From assembly GCA_017394475.1 (NCBI GenBank), contig JAFPYQ010000469.1:1-8594 (forward strand): a stretch of 8,594 nucleotides of DNA, given 5' to 3'. A program made the translations under genes and the position numbers. Position 1 is the first letter of the stretch, and every line of letters starts with the position of its first letter. The notes under the pieces are model-generated. The model had not been told where the DNA came from and did no database searches. It saw nothing but the letters and a program-made list of their open reading frames with translations. Source of the stretch: Oscillospiraceae bacterium (lineage in GTDB: Bacteria; Bacillota; Clostridia; Oscillospirales; Ruminococcaceae). This document shows, piece after piece, positions 1 through 6,236 of this stretch.

Positions 1-7
1 AAATAAA

Positions 8-1324
8 ATGTGGTATCTTATGGTATTGAATGAATTTTTGAACAGATATGCACAGTCGGGCACCATACGGGCTCACATGCCCGGGCACAAGGGCACAGTC
101 TCTCCCTTTGACATTACAGAGATCAAAGGTGCGGACAACCTCTATGATGCCGACGGTATAATAGCCGAAAGCGAAAAGCGCACATCAGAGCTGTTCGGCT
201 CATATAAGACCCTGTATTCATGCGGGGGCAGCACACTGTGTATCCAGACTATGGCAGCAGTGGTGCAGAAGGCAAGGGGCAGCAGATTCCTTGCAGTGCG
301 CAACTGCCACAGGGCATTCCTGAGCGCAGCGGTGATGACAGGGCTCGATGTGGAGTGGATATATCCCGATTACAGCGGCAGCTATGTGTCGGGCAGAGTT
401 GATCCTGCCATCATCGAAAAAGCTCTGAAGGAGCATCCCGATACGGATGCGGTGTATATCACATCTCCGGATTATCTCGGTGTCATGGCGGATATCAGTG
501 CCATATCGGATATATGCCACAGCTATGGCGCTGTGCTCATGGTGGATAATGCCCACGGCGCATACCTCAGATTCATGTATGATGAAAACGGCAAGTGTCT
601 CCACCCGAATCATCTGGGTGCGGATATAGTGTGTGATTCTGCCCACAAGACCCTGCCTGTACTGACGGGCGGAGCCTACCTTCATATAAACGATCCGTCA
701 CTTGAGCTTTACGACGGCTTTGCAAAGCACATCATGAGCGTGTTCGGCTCATCGAGCCCCTCCTACCTTATGATGCAGAGCATGGACAGCATACCGGACA
801 GCGATCTTGACGCATATTTCTCGGAAATGCGGGAGAATACCCGCACTCTGAAGGCATCACTTGGCCGCAGATACCGCTTTACAGGCGATGAAGACGGCAA
901 GATAAGCATATATGCTCCCTTTTCGGGATATACGGGAAATGAGCTGGCAGAGCTGCTGCGCGGCCACGGTATAGAATGTGAATATTCCGATGATATGCAT
1001 GTGGTCATGATGGTGACAGGCCTTGACAAGGAGCAGATAGAGCGCATCGGTAAAGTGCTGTCGGAACTGCCGCAGAAGCCCGGATCCACCCCCGGCAGCA
1101 AGTTTGAGCCTTATGGCCATGAAATAAAAATGTCCGCAAGGGACGCCTTTCTTTCCCCCTTTGAGCGCATACCCACAGAAATGGCAGAAGGTCGCATCTG
1201 CGCCTTTCCCGTCACGCTGTGCCCTCCGGGGATAGCACTCATAACAGGCGGCGAGGTATTCTGCGGCAATGATATATTTTTTTTGAAAAAGTATGGAATT
1301 CTGTTCGTAAATGTGGTAAAATAA
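8..1324 (+). CDS. Orn/Lys/Arg decarboxylase-family PLP enzyme (YaaO/SpeA-like)
   Basis: This is a cytosolic fold-type I PLP enzyme of the bacterial Orn/Lys/Arg decarboxylase family, presumed to release CO2 from a basic amino acid to make a polyamine precursor. The substrate cannot be read from sequence. MPGHKG lies at residues 24-29. A phosphate-binding SCGGST segment is at 71-76. VDNAHGA at 179-185 supplies the cofactor Asp180 and His183. SAHKT carries the likely Schiff-base Lys214. The C-terminal PPGIALITGGE at 406-416 is the family's usual ending. At 438 residues it is the short Gram-positive form without the N-terminal wing domain. The reading frame is open to the left edge, so the start is uncertain. 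ATG at 20 (MVLNEF) fits family N-termini slightly better than ATG at 8, and neither has a visible ribosome binding site. The stop lies one base before holB. Synteny with Bacillus yaaO supports the family call. Confidence 0.88.
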   Translation: MWYLMVLNEFLNRYAQSGTIRAHMPGHKGTVSPFDITEIKGADNLYDADGIIAESEKRTSELFGSYKTLYSCGGSTLCIQTMAAVVQKARGSRFLAVRNCHRAFLSAAVMTGLDVEWIYPDYSGSYVSGRVDPAIIEKALKEHPDTDAVYITSPDYLGVMADISAISDICHSYGAVLMVDNAHGAYLRFMYDENGKCLHPNHLGADIVCDSAHKTLPVLTGGAYLHINDPSLELYDGFAKHIMSVFGSSSPSYLMMQSMDSIPDSDLDAYFSEMRENTRTLKASLGRRYRFTGDEDGKISIYAPFSGYTGNELAELLRGHGIECEYSDDMHVVMMVTGLDKEQIERIGKVLSELPQKPGSTPGSKFEPYGHEIKMSARDAFLSPFERIPTEMAEGRICAFPVTLCPPGIALITGGEVFCGNDIFFLKKYGILFVNVVK

Positions 1325-1325
1325 T

Positions 1326-2279
1326 ATGGAACTATACGGCAAGAATGCTGTGATCCGTCCGTTCACCGCAATGCAGAGGTCGGGCAGATTCGTACATTCC
1401 TATATCATCATAGGAGAACACGGTGTCGGCAAGCGCACATCCGCCCTGTATGCGGCATGCATGCTGCTGTGCGACAACAAATGCGCCTGCGGTGAATGTG
1501 TCCAGTGCAAAAGGGTGCTGAAAAATGAGCATCCCGATCTAAGGATAGTGGAAAGATCCAAAAAGAGCTACAGCGTGGATGATGTCCGCGAAGTGGTGAC
1601 GGATTCCTTTACATCGCCCAATGACTGTGACAGGAAGATATACCTTTTCACAGACTGCGACGGCTGGTCGGATGCGGCTCAGGCAGCACTGCTCAAAACC
1701 ACGGAGGATCCTACGGAAAGCGTGTACTACATTTTCACGGGAGAAAGGCTCTCCTCCTTTCTTGGCACCCTCATATCCCGCTCGATGGTGATAAACATAG
1801 AAAGTGCCTCAAAGGATGAATGTACAGCGGCGCTCATCTCCATGTACCCCGAAAAGGAAGAACAGGAGCTCAGAGATGTATCCGCCTCATTCTGCGGGAA
1901 TATCGGCAGATGCAGGGAGTATCTTGACGGCAACGAAAAGCTGATGGAGAACGTGCAGCGGATAAAAAAGCTCAATTCCGCCGTATCTGCGGGGGATGAA
2001 TATGCCTGCAGCGCAGTTCTTTCACAGATAACAGCGGACAGGACGGAGCTTTCCGCATTTCTCGGCATGTTCACTGCCTGCGTGCGGGACAGCATAGTGA
2101 TAAAGAACGGCAGAAACGATCTTATAGGCTGTGATGAGCAGGGCAGCAGAAAAATGTCAGTCCTGCCTTTGAGCAGACTTATTTCGATATATGATAATAT
2201 AATGGATATATCCCGTGCCTGTGACCTTAACTGCAATGCGGCAGCGGCTGCGGCGGTGCTTTCGGGCAGGCTCGTATGA
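1326..2279 (+). CDS. holB: DNA polymerase III subunit delta' (clamp loader)
   Basis: Delta' is part of the clamp-loader complex that opens and loads the beta sliding clamp during replication. The 317-residue length is normal. The N-terminus has the AAA+ clamp-loader pattern RFVHSYIIIGEHGVGKRT, with a complete Walker A at about residues 30-38 (Lys36). A zinc-binding cysteine cluster follows at C49, C55, C58 and C61, with an extra C53. DVREV at about 86-90 and QAALLKTTEDP at about 119-129 are typical of DnaX/HolB. The sensor/arginine-finger motif appears as ISRS (150-153) where many homologues have SRC, so Arg152 is kept and Cys is replaced by Ser. The remainder is helical and weakly conserved, as expected for this subunit. 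The ATG has no clear ribosome binding site and sits one base after the upstream stop, which suggests translational coupling. The ricT gene follows at once. Confidence 0.93.
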   Translation: MELYGKNAVIRPFTAMQRSGRFVHSYIIIGEHGVGKRTSALYAACMLLCDNKCACGECVQCKRVLKNEHPDLRIVERSKKSYSVDDVREVVTDSFTSPNDCDRKIYLFTDCDGWSDAAQAALLKTTEDPTESVYYIFTGERLSSFLGTLISRSMVINIESASKDECTAALISMYPEKEEQELRDVSASFCGNIGRCREYLDGNEKLMENVQRIKKLNSAVSAGDEYACSAVLSQITADRTELSAFLGMFTACVRDSIVIKNGRNDLIGCDEQGSRKMSVLPLSRLISIYDNIMDISRACDLNCNAAAAAAVLSGRLV

Positions 2280-2289
2280 GCGGGATGGT

Positions 2290-3162
2290 ATGGAAGATAT
2301 GGTAGAGATAATCGGAGTCCGTTTCAAAAAGAACGGAAAAATATATTTCTTTGCACCCGGATCCAATAAGCCCAAGGTGGGCGAAAAGGTAGTGGTGGAG
2401 ACAGCGCGGGGCGTTGAATGCGGCGAAGTGGCGATAGAGCCCAGGATGGAGCCCGAGAGCAACATAGTCGGGAACCTGAGGACGATAGTGCGCATAGCCA
2501 CCCCGAAGGATCTGAAATCACTGGAGCTCAACCGTACAAGAGAGGCTGAGGCAGCAAAGGTCTGCGAGGAAAAGATAGCAGAGCACGGGCTGGATATGAA
2601 ACTTGTGGATGTGGAGTGCACCTTTGACAACAACAAGCTGCTGTTTTATTTCACAGCGGACAGCCGCGTGGATTTCAGGGAGCTGGTAAAGGAGCTGGCG
2701 GGCATATTCCGCACAAGGATCGAGCTCAGACAGATAGGTGTCCGCGATGAGGCTAAAATGCTGGGCGGCATCGGTGTATGCGGCAGACCCTTCTGCTGCA
2801 AGACCTTCCTCTCGGAATTCCAGCCTGTTTCGATAAAAATGGCAAAGGAACAGGGGCTGAGCCTCAACCCCACAAAGATATCGGGCACCTGCGGCAGACT
2901 TATGTGCTGCCTGAAATATGAGCAGGATTTCTACGATGTTGAATACAGGAACACTCCGAAGGTGGGAGCACTTGTGACAACGCCCTCGTTCAGGGGATAT
3001 GTGGAGGAAGTGAACCTTATCACAGGCAAGCTCCGAGTTCGCCCCGAAAAGGGCGAGGAGCCACCACAGGTATTCGACAAAAAGGATATAAAGCTTATAA
3101 AGGACGCTAAGCCTACCGAAAAGGAGGATATGCGTTCGCTGAAAAAACTGGAGGGCAAGTGA
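2290..3162 (+). CDS. ricT: PSP1-domain protein RicT/YaaT
   Basis: RicT is a cytosolic PSP1 C-terminal-domain protein. In Bacillus subtilis it joins RicA and RicF in a [4Fe-4S]-containing complex that affects RNase Y-dependent mRNA maturation and, through it, competence, biofilm formation and sporulation. Neither partner is encoded in this window. The 290-residue product begins MEDMVEIIGVRFKKNGKIYF, the usual N-terminal strand of the family. The signature cysteines are all present: GGIGVCGRPFCC (C164, C169, C170) and SGTCGRLMCC (C201, C206, C207). These are the candidate cluster ligands. The frame stays open back to GTG 2215 inside holB, but that extra segment resembles nothing in the family and would overlap holB by 65 bases. 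ATG 2290 is therefore preferred, and ATG 2299 is the alternative. The ribosome binding site is weak (GGGATGG), and the start lies 11 bases after the holB stop. Confidence 0.93.
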   Translation: MEDMVEIIGVRFKKNGKIYFFAPGSNKPKVGEKVVVETARGVECGEVAIEPRMEPESNIVGNLRTIVRIATPKDLKSLELNRTREAEAAKVCEEKIAEHGLDMKLVDVECTFDNNKLLFYFTADSRVDFRELVKELAGIFRTRIELRQIGVRDEAKMLGGIGVCGRPFCCKTFLSEFQPVSIKMAKEQGLSLNPTKISGTCGRLMCCLKYEQDFYDVEYRNTPKVGALVTTPSFRGYVEEVNLITGKLRVRPEKGEEPPQVFDKKDIKLIKDAKPTEKEDMRSLKKLEGK

Positions 3163-3193
3163 TTGCCCGCGTACAAGTAAAGGAGATGTTAAT

Positions 3194-3358
3194 ATGTCAT
3201 CAAGTAAAGGTCTTGCGATCGCCAGAGCTATACTTCTTCTCGTAGTATTCAGTGCTACTACCGCAAGTGTTATCATCATGATAATCCAGTTTGTACTCGG
3301 GATGCGCGAAAGAAGCGGATACCGTCCCATCAGGGACAAGGATGAGATACCCTTCTGA
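3194..3358 (+). CDS. Small single-span membrane protein, 54 aa, unknown function
   Basis: A short reading frame of 54 residues starts at ATG 3194, eight bases after a strong AAGGAG ribosome binding site (3180-3185). It has a short polar N-terminus (MSSSKG) and one long hydrophobic segment at about residues 7-37, rich in Leu, Val and Ile with a small-residue stretch SATTAS. A charged, probably cytoplasmic tail with several Arg, Lys and Asp residues follows. It lies 31 bases after ricT and about 95 bases before hflX, on the same strand. I do not recognise a family. The strong ribosome binding site, the well-formed transmembrane profile and the exact fit into the gap make it a likely real gene. 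Possible roles, such as a membrane anchor or a small regulator of a neighbouring complex, are speculation. Confidence 0.66.
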   Translation: MSSSKGLAIARAILLLVVFSATTASVIIMIIQFVLGMRERSGYRPIRDKDEIPF

Positions 3359-3439
3359 ATAAGGGCTCATAAAACACAGCGGATAGGGACTGTCTGCCGT
3401 AAGTGACGGACCTGCCCTGTCCTTGACTAAAGATGAACC

Positions 3440-3445
3440 GGAGGG
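3440..3445 (+). promoter_or_regulatory. Ribosome binding site that fixes the hflX start
   Basis: GGAGGG lies seven bases upstream of TTG 3453. The other in-frame candidate, TTG 3423, has no purine-rich sequence before it (its upstream bases are CTGCCCTGTCC). The product from TTG 3453 begins MADRAVLVSVDTGE, which matches where HflX proteins normally become recognisable. Confidence 0.7.
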
Positions 3446-3452
3446 ATCGGCC

Positions 3453-4688
3453 TTGGCAGACCGTGCCGTACTTGTATCGGTGGATACAGGCGAATATGAT
3501 GCACAAGTCTCGATAGATGAACTTGAAGAACTGGCACGCACTGCGGGGGCAGAATGTGTCGCAAAGGTCATACAGAAGCGGCCTGTTCCCGACAGTGCCA
3601 CATACATCGGCAGCGGCCGCGCCGAAGAACTGCGCGATGAGGCAGCAGCCCTCTCCGCCGATCTGCTGATATTCGATGCAGAACTTACCGCCAACCAGAT
3701 AAGGAACATCGAAAACATAACGGATATAAGGGTAGTTGACCGCACTACCCTCATTCTTGATATTTTTGCCGCCCGTGCAGTCTCCGCAGAGGGACGCATA
3801 CAGGTGGAGCTGGCACAGCAGAAATACAGGCTCGCCCACCTCGCCGGAAAGGGTGCAGAGCTGTCAAGACAGGGCGGCGGCATCGGGACAAGAGGCCCCG
3901 GTGAAACACGCCTTGAGACCGACAGAAGGCATATCCGCCGCAGGATCGGCGAGCTTTCCGAAGAACTTGTGGATATCAGGCGTCACCGCGACCTGATAAG
4001 GAGCAGGCGGAAAAAGGACAATGTGCTCACCGCTGCAATAGTAGGCTATACCAATGCTGGAAAATCCACACTGCTCAATGCCCTTACCAATGCAGGAGTA
4101 CTCTCCGAGGACAAGCTCTTTGCCACCCTAGATGTCACATCCCGCTCCATAGCCCTGCCGGATGGCAGGAGCGTGCTTCTTTCCGACACGGTAGGCCTTA
4201 TCCGAAGACTGCCCCATAACCTTGTGGAGGCCTTCAGATCAACTCTTGAAGAGGCATCGGGTGCGGATATCATACTCAATGTGGTGGATATCTCATCGGA
4301 GACTGCAAGGGAAGAGGCGATGGTCACCGCAGAGGTGCTCCACGACCTGGGCTGTGATGAGATACCGAAGGTCACCATATTCAACAAATGCGATCGTCTT
4401 CCCGGAGCGTGGAACATCCCTGATGACGAGACCACAGTGAAGATATGCGCCAAAACCGGAGAGGGTTTTGAAAAGATGCTCGAATGCATCGCCAGGAACC
4501 TTCCCGCAGACTACAAGCGCATGACACTGCTTGTCCCCTATTCCGACGGAAATGTGATCAACACCATCATAGAATACGGCGGAAAGGTCTTTTCCACAGA
4601 ATACGAAGCCGAAGGCACAAAGATCGATGCCCTTGTGAGCAACAGGCTCGATCTTGGCAGATACTGCTTCACGGCAGATACAAAATAA
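3453..4688 (+). CDS. hflX: Ribosome-associated GTPase HflX
   Basis: HflX is an Obg-related GTPase that binds the large ribosomal subunit and can split stalled or stress-inactivated 70S ribosomes. The product from the TTG start is 411 residues, normal for the family. The N-terminal HflX domain includes YIGSGRAEEL (about 51-60) and the hallmark glycine-rich linker GGGIGTRGPGETRLE (about 141-155), followed by an Arg-rich helical region. The G domain is complete: G1 GYTNAGKS (198-205), G2 Thr in FATLD (about 225), G3 DTVG (245-248), G4 NKCD (311-314) and G5-like CAKTGEG (332-338). A short C-terminal domain ends the protein. TTG is chosen because a GGAGGG site stands seven bases upstream. The 94 bases before the start hold only short imperfect hairpins and no clear promoter. 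The last part of the gene may contain a promoter for the downstream mgtE leader. Confidence 0.95.
   Translation: MADRAVLVSVDTGEYDAQVSIDELEELARTAGAECVAKVIQKRPVPDSATYIGSGRAEELRDEAAALSADLLIFDAELTANQIRNIENITDIRVVDRTTLILDIFAARAVSAEGRIQVELAQQKYRLAHLAGKGAELSRQGGGIGTRGPGETRLETDRRHIRRRIGELSEELVDIRRHRDLIRSRRKKDNVLTAAIVGYTNAGKSTLLNALTNAGVLSEDKLFATLDVTSRSIALPDGRSVLLSDTVGLIRRLPHNLVEAFRSTLEEASGADIILNVVDISSETAREEAMVTAEVLHDLGCDEIPKVTIFNKCDRLPGAWNIPDDETTVKICAKTGEGFEKMLECIARNLPADYKRMTLLVPYSDGNVINTIIEYGGKVFSTEYEAEGTKIDALVSNRLDLGRYCFTADTK
4654..4684 (+). promoter_or_regulatory. Candidate promoter for the mgtE leader
   Basis: TTGGCA (4654-4659) differs from the sigma-A -35 consensus at one base. The AT-rich stretch 4677-4684 (GATACAAA) offers a -10 element at a 17-19 base spacing, though its match is imperfect. 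A start near 4690 would place the first base about 20 nucleotides before the first stem of the structured leader, as expected for a leader RNA. It overlaps the end of hflX, so codon constraint may explain the resemblance. Part of it is a 9-base direct repeat, GGCAGATAC, at 4656 and 4673. Confidence 0.33.
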
Positions 4689-4705
4689 CAGATCCAAAAA
4701 AATAT

Positions 4706-4840
4706 ATGGAGGTGAGTGTATGGATAGCGATAACGGCGGCGCAATACCACGAAGTACACTCACCTTACCTGTGTATGGCTGATACGCAGCCCCAGAAGGT
4801 CAGATGAGAACTGCGTAGATGCCCTTATTGCGCCCTTTTT
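4706..4840 (+). promoter_or_regulatory. Structured 5' leader of mgtE, putative cis-regulatory RNA with T-tract
   Basis: No credible gene fills the 183 bases between hflX and the first mgtE, but perfect inverted repeats do. Stem A pairs AGGTGAGTGTA (4710-4720) with TACACTCACCT (4755-4765), 11 bp. Stem B pairs GGCGCAATA (4738-4746) with TATTGCGCC (4826-4834), 9 bp, and is followed after one C by TTTTT (4836-4840), like an intrinsic terminator. Stem C pairs TACGCAG (4783-4789) with CTGCGTA (4811-4817), 7 bp. It competes with the small hairpin GGCTG/CAGCC (4777-4781/4787-4791). Stem A also competes with TACAC/GTGTA (4755-4759/4771-4775). Stems A and B cross, so they are either mutually exclusive or form a pseudoknot. 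Position before a Mg2+ transporter suggests an M-box riboswitch, but I do not find the AGGTGAGGCTCCT or GTGCTAAAGCTC cores known from that class. The call of regulatory RNA rests on structure and context only. Confidence 0.62.
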
Positions 4841-4871
4841 ACAGATCAAAAATCTTTAAGGAGGGTCTTTC

Positions 4872-6224
4872 ATGGATATCAGGGCAGCTGCCGAGATGAT
4901 CGGCAAAAGGGAATTTGCCCTACTAAAAACCGAACTGCGGGAAATGATGCCTGCAGATATAGCTGAACTTCTCACTGAGCTTTACAGAAGTGAAGAAAAT
5001 TTCGGAGAGAAAGATCTTTCTCTCCTTTTCCGTATACTTCCGAAGGATACTGCAGCAGATGTCTTCACATTCTTAGACACCGACCTGCAGAAAGTCCTCA
5101 TAAATGCATTCTCCGAAAGTGAGCTCAGAGAGGTGCTCGACGACCTGTTCCTTGATGATACTGTCGATATCATCGAGGAGATGCCTGCAAATGTCGTATC
5201 AAGGATACTCAAAGCCGCCGATCCCCAGAAACGCAGGCAGATAAACGAACTGCTGAACTACCCCGAAGACAGCGCTGGTTCCATCATGACCACGGAGTTC
5301 GTCTACTTCAAGGATGATGACACCGTGAGCGAATGTATGGCACGCATACGTTCCGTAGGACTTGTAAAGGAAACGGTATACACCTGCTATGTGACCAGAA
5401 GGCGACGGCTGGTGGGCACTATATCCCTTCTTGATCTGCTCGTTGCCGATAAGACCGAGCAGGTAGGCAGCATAATGGACACGAGTTTTGTCAGCGTCCA
5501 TGTACATGACGACCAGGAAGATGTTTCAAGGCTCGCAGCCCGTCACGACCTTGCAGCCGTCCCTGTCGTGGATGATGAGAACCGTATCGTCGGCATAATC
5601 ACCTTCGACGATGTCATGGATGTCATGGCAGACGAAAGTGCCGAGGATATCGCAAAGATGGGAGCTGTCGCTCCCCAGGAGGACAGCTATTTTGAGACCA
5701 GCGTGTGGTCACACGTCAAGAGCCGTATAGGATGGCTGCTGGTACTTATGATCTCAGCCACCCTGACAGGCTTTATAACCAACAGATTTGAAGCCCAGAT
5801 AGCAGCCGTCCCGCTGCTCGTGGCATTTATGCCAATGCTCACCGACACAGGCGGCAACTGCGGCTCCCAGTCCGCAGCCATGGTCATTCAGGGCATGGCT
5901 CTCGATGAGATCGTTACCGGGGATTTTTTCAAGGTCATAAAAAAAGAGCTTGCAATATCCCTTATATGTGCCGCCATACTCGCAGCAGTGAATTTCACAA
6001 GGATAATGCTGTTCTATCATAATATCATGATAGCCACGGTGGTATCCCTGACGCTCATCTGCACAGTAGTGCTGTCAAAGCTGATAGGAGCGTCCCTTCC
6101 CATGCTTGCAAAGAGGCTGAAACAGGACCCTGCGGTAATGTCCGCTCCCCTGCTCTCCACTGTGGTGGACAGCCTTTCAACTCTGATATACTTCACCATA
6201 GCCACACGGCTGCTCAGACTGTAA
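4872..6224 (+). CDS. mgtE: Magnesium transporter MgtE, first tandem copy
   Basis: MgtE is a dimeric inner-membrane Mg2+ channel gated by its own cytosolic Mg2+-sensing domains. The 450-residue product has the standard order. The helical N domain covers about 1-130, with MMPADIAELL, RILPKD and EMPANVVSRIL. Two CBS domains cover about 135-255, with SAGSIMTTEF and a second half ending GIITFDDVMDVM. The plug helix (DESAEDIAKMGAV) is at about 254-266. The membrane domain covers about 283-450 with five predicted spans. The pore-loop motif is MLTDTGGNCGSQS (322-334). The last span holds DPAVMSAPLLSTVVD, with Asp433 at the position of the Mg2+-coordinating Asp432 of the Thermus enzyme. The start has a strong AAGGAGGG site six bases upstream (4858-4865). 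The gene follows the structured leader and is joined to a paralogue by 12 bases. Divalent selectivity beyond Mg2+ cannot be excluded. Confidence 0.95.
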   Translation: MDIRAAAEMIGKREFALLKTELREMMPADIAELLTELYRSEENFGEKDLSLLFRILPKDTAADVFTFLDTDLQKVLINAFSESELREVLDDLFLDDTVDIIEEMPANVVSRILKAADPQKRRQINELLNYPEDSAGSIMTTEFVYFKDDDTVSECMARIRSVGLVKETVYTCYVTRRRRLVGTISLLDLLVADKTEQVGSIMDTSFVSVHVHDDQEDVSRLAARHDLAAVPVVDDENRIVGIITFDDVMDVMADESAEDIAKMGAVAPQEDSYFETSVWSHVKSRIGWLLVLMISATLTGFITNRFEAQIAAVPLLVAFMPMLTDTGGNCGSQSAAMVIQGMALDEIVTGDFFKVIKKELAISLICAAILAAVNFTRIMLFYHNIMIATVVSLTLICTVVLSKLIGASLPMLAKRLKQDPAVMSAPLLSTVVDSLSTLIYFTIATRLLRL

Positions 6225-6236
6225 AGAGGTGCCGCG

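Noticed and set aside
1277..1289. Programmed frameshift at the T8 tract near the end of the decarboxylase
   Set aside because: The +1 frame meets TGA at 1284-1286, so it cannot fuse the product to holB, and the normal frame gives a family-typical C-terminus.
2215..2289. N-terminal extension of ricT from GTG 2215
   Set aside because: It would overlap the end of holB by 65 bases, its residues look like a shadow of holB in another frame, and the conserved RicT N-terminus starts only at 2290-2299.
3386..3422. Terminator or hairpin between the small membrane protein and hflX
   Set aside because: Only 4-bp stems (CCGT/ACGG and GGAC/GTCC) with competing partners and no T-run. Not enough to support a terminator.
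3200..3883. 227-codon reverse-strand frame over the small membrane protein and hflX
   Set aside because: Its low-complexity Ser/Ala/Arg composition indicates an antisense shadow of hflX.
4706..4807. Small reading frame MEVSVWIAITAAQYHEVHSP in the mgtE leader
   Set aside because: It has no ribosome binding site, lies inside the strong inverted repeats and has no recognisable protein character. The RNA structure explains the sequence better.
4706..4840. Confident M-box riboswitch call
   Set aside because: Context favours it and short fragments such as TATGGCTGATACGCAGCCCC look faintly similar. The core AGGTGAGGCTCCT and GTGCTAAAGCTC elements are absent as far as I can see, so I left the class open.
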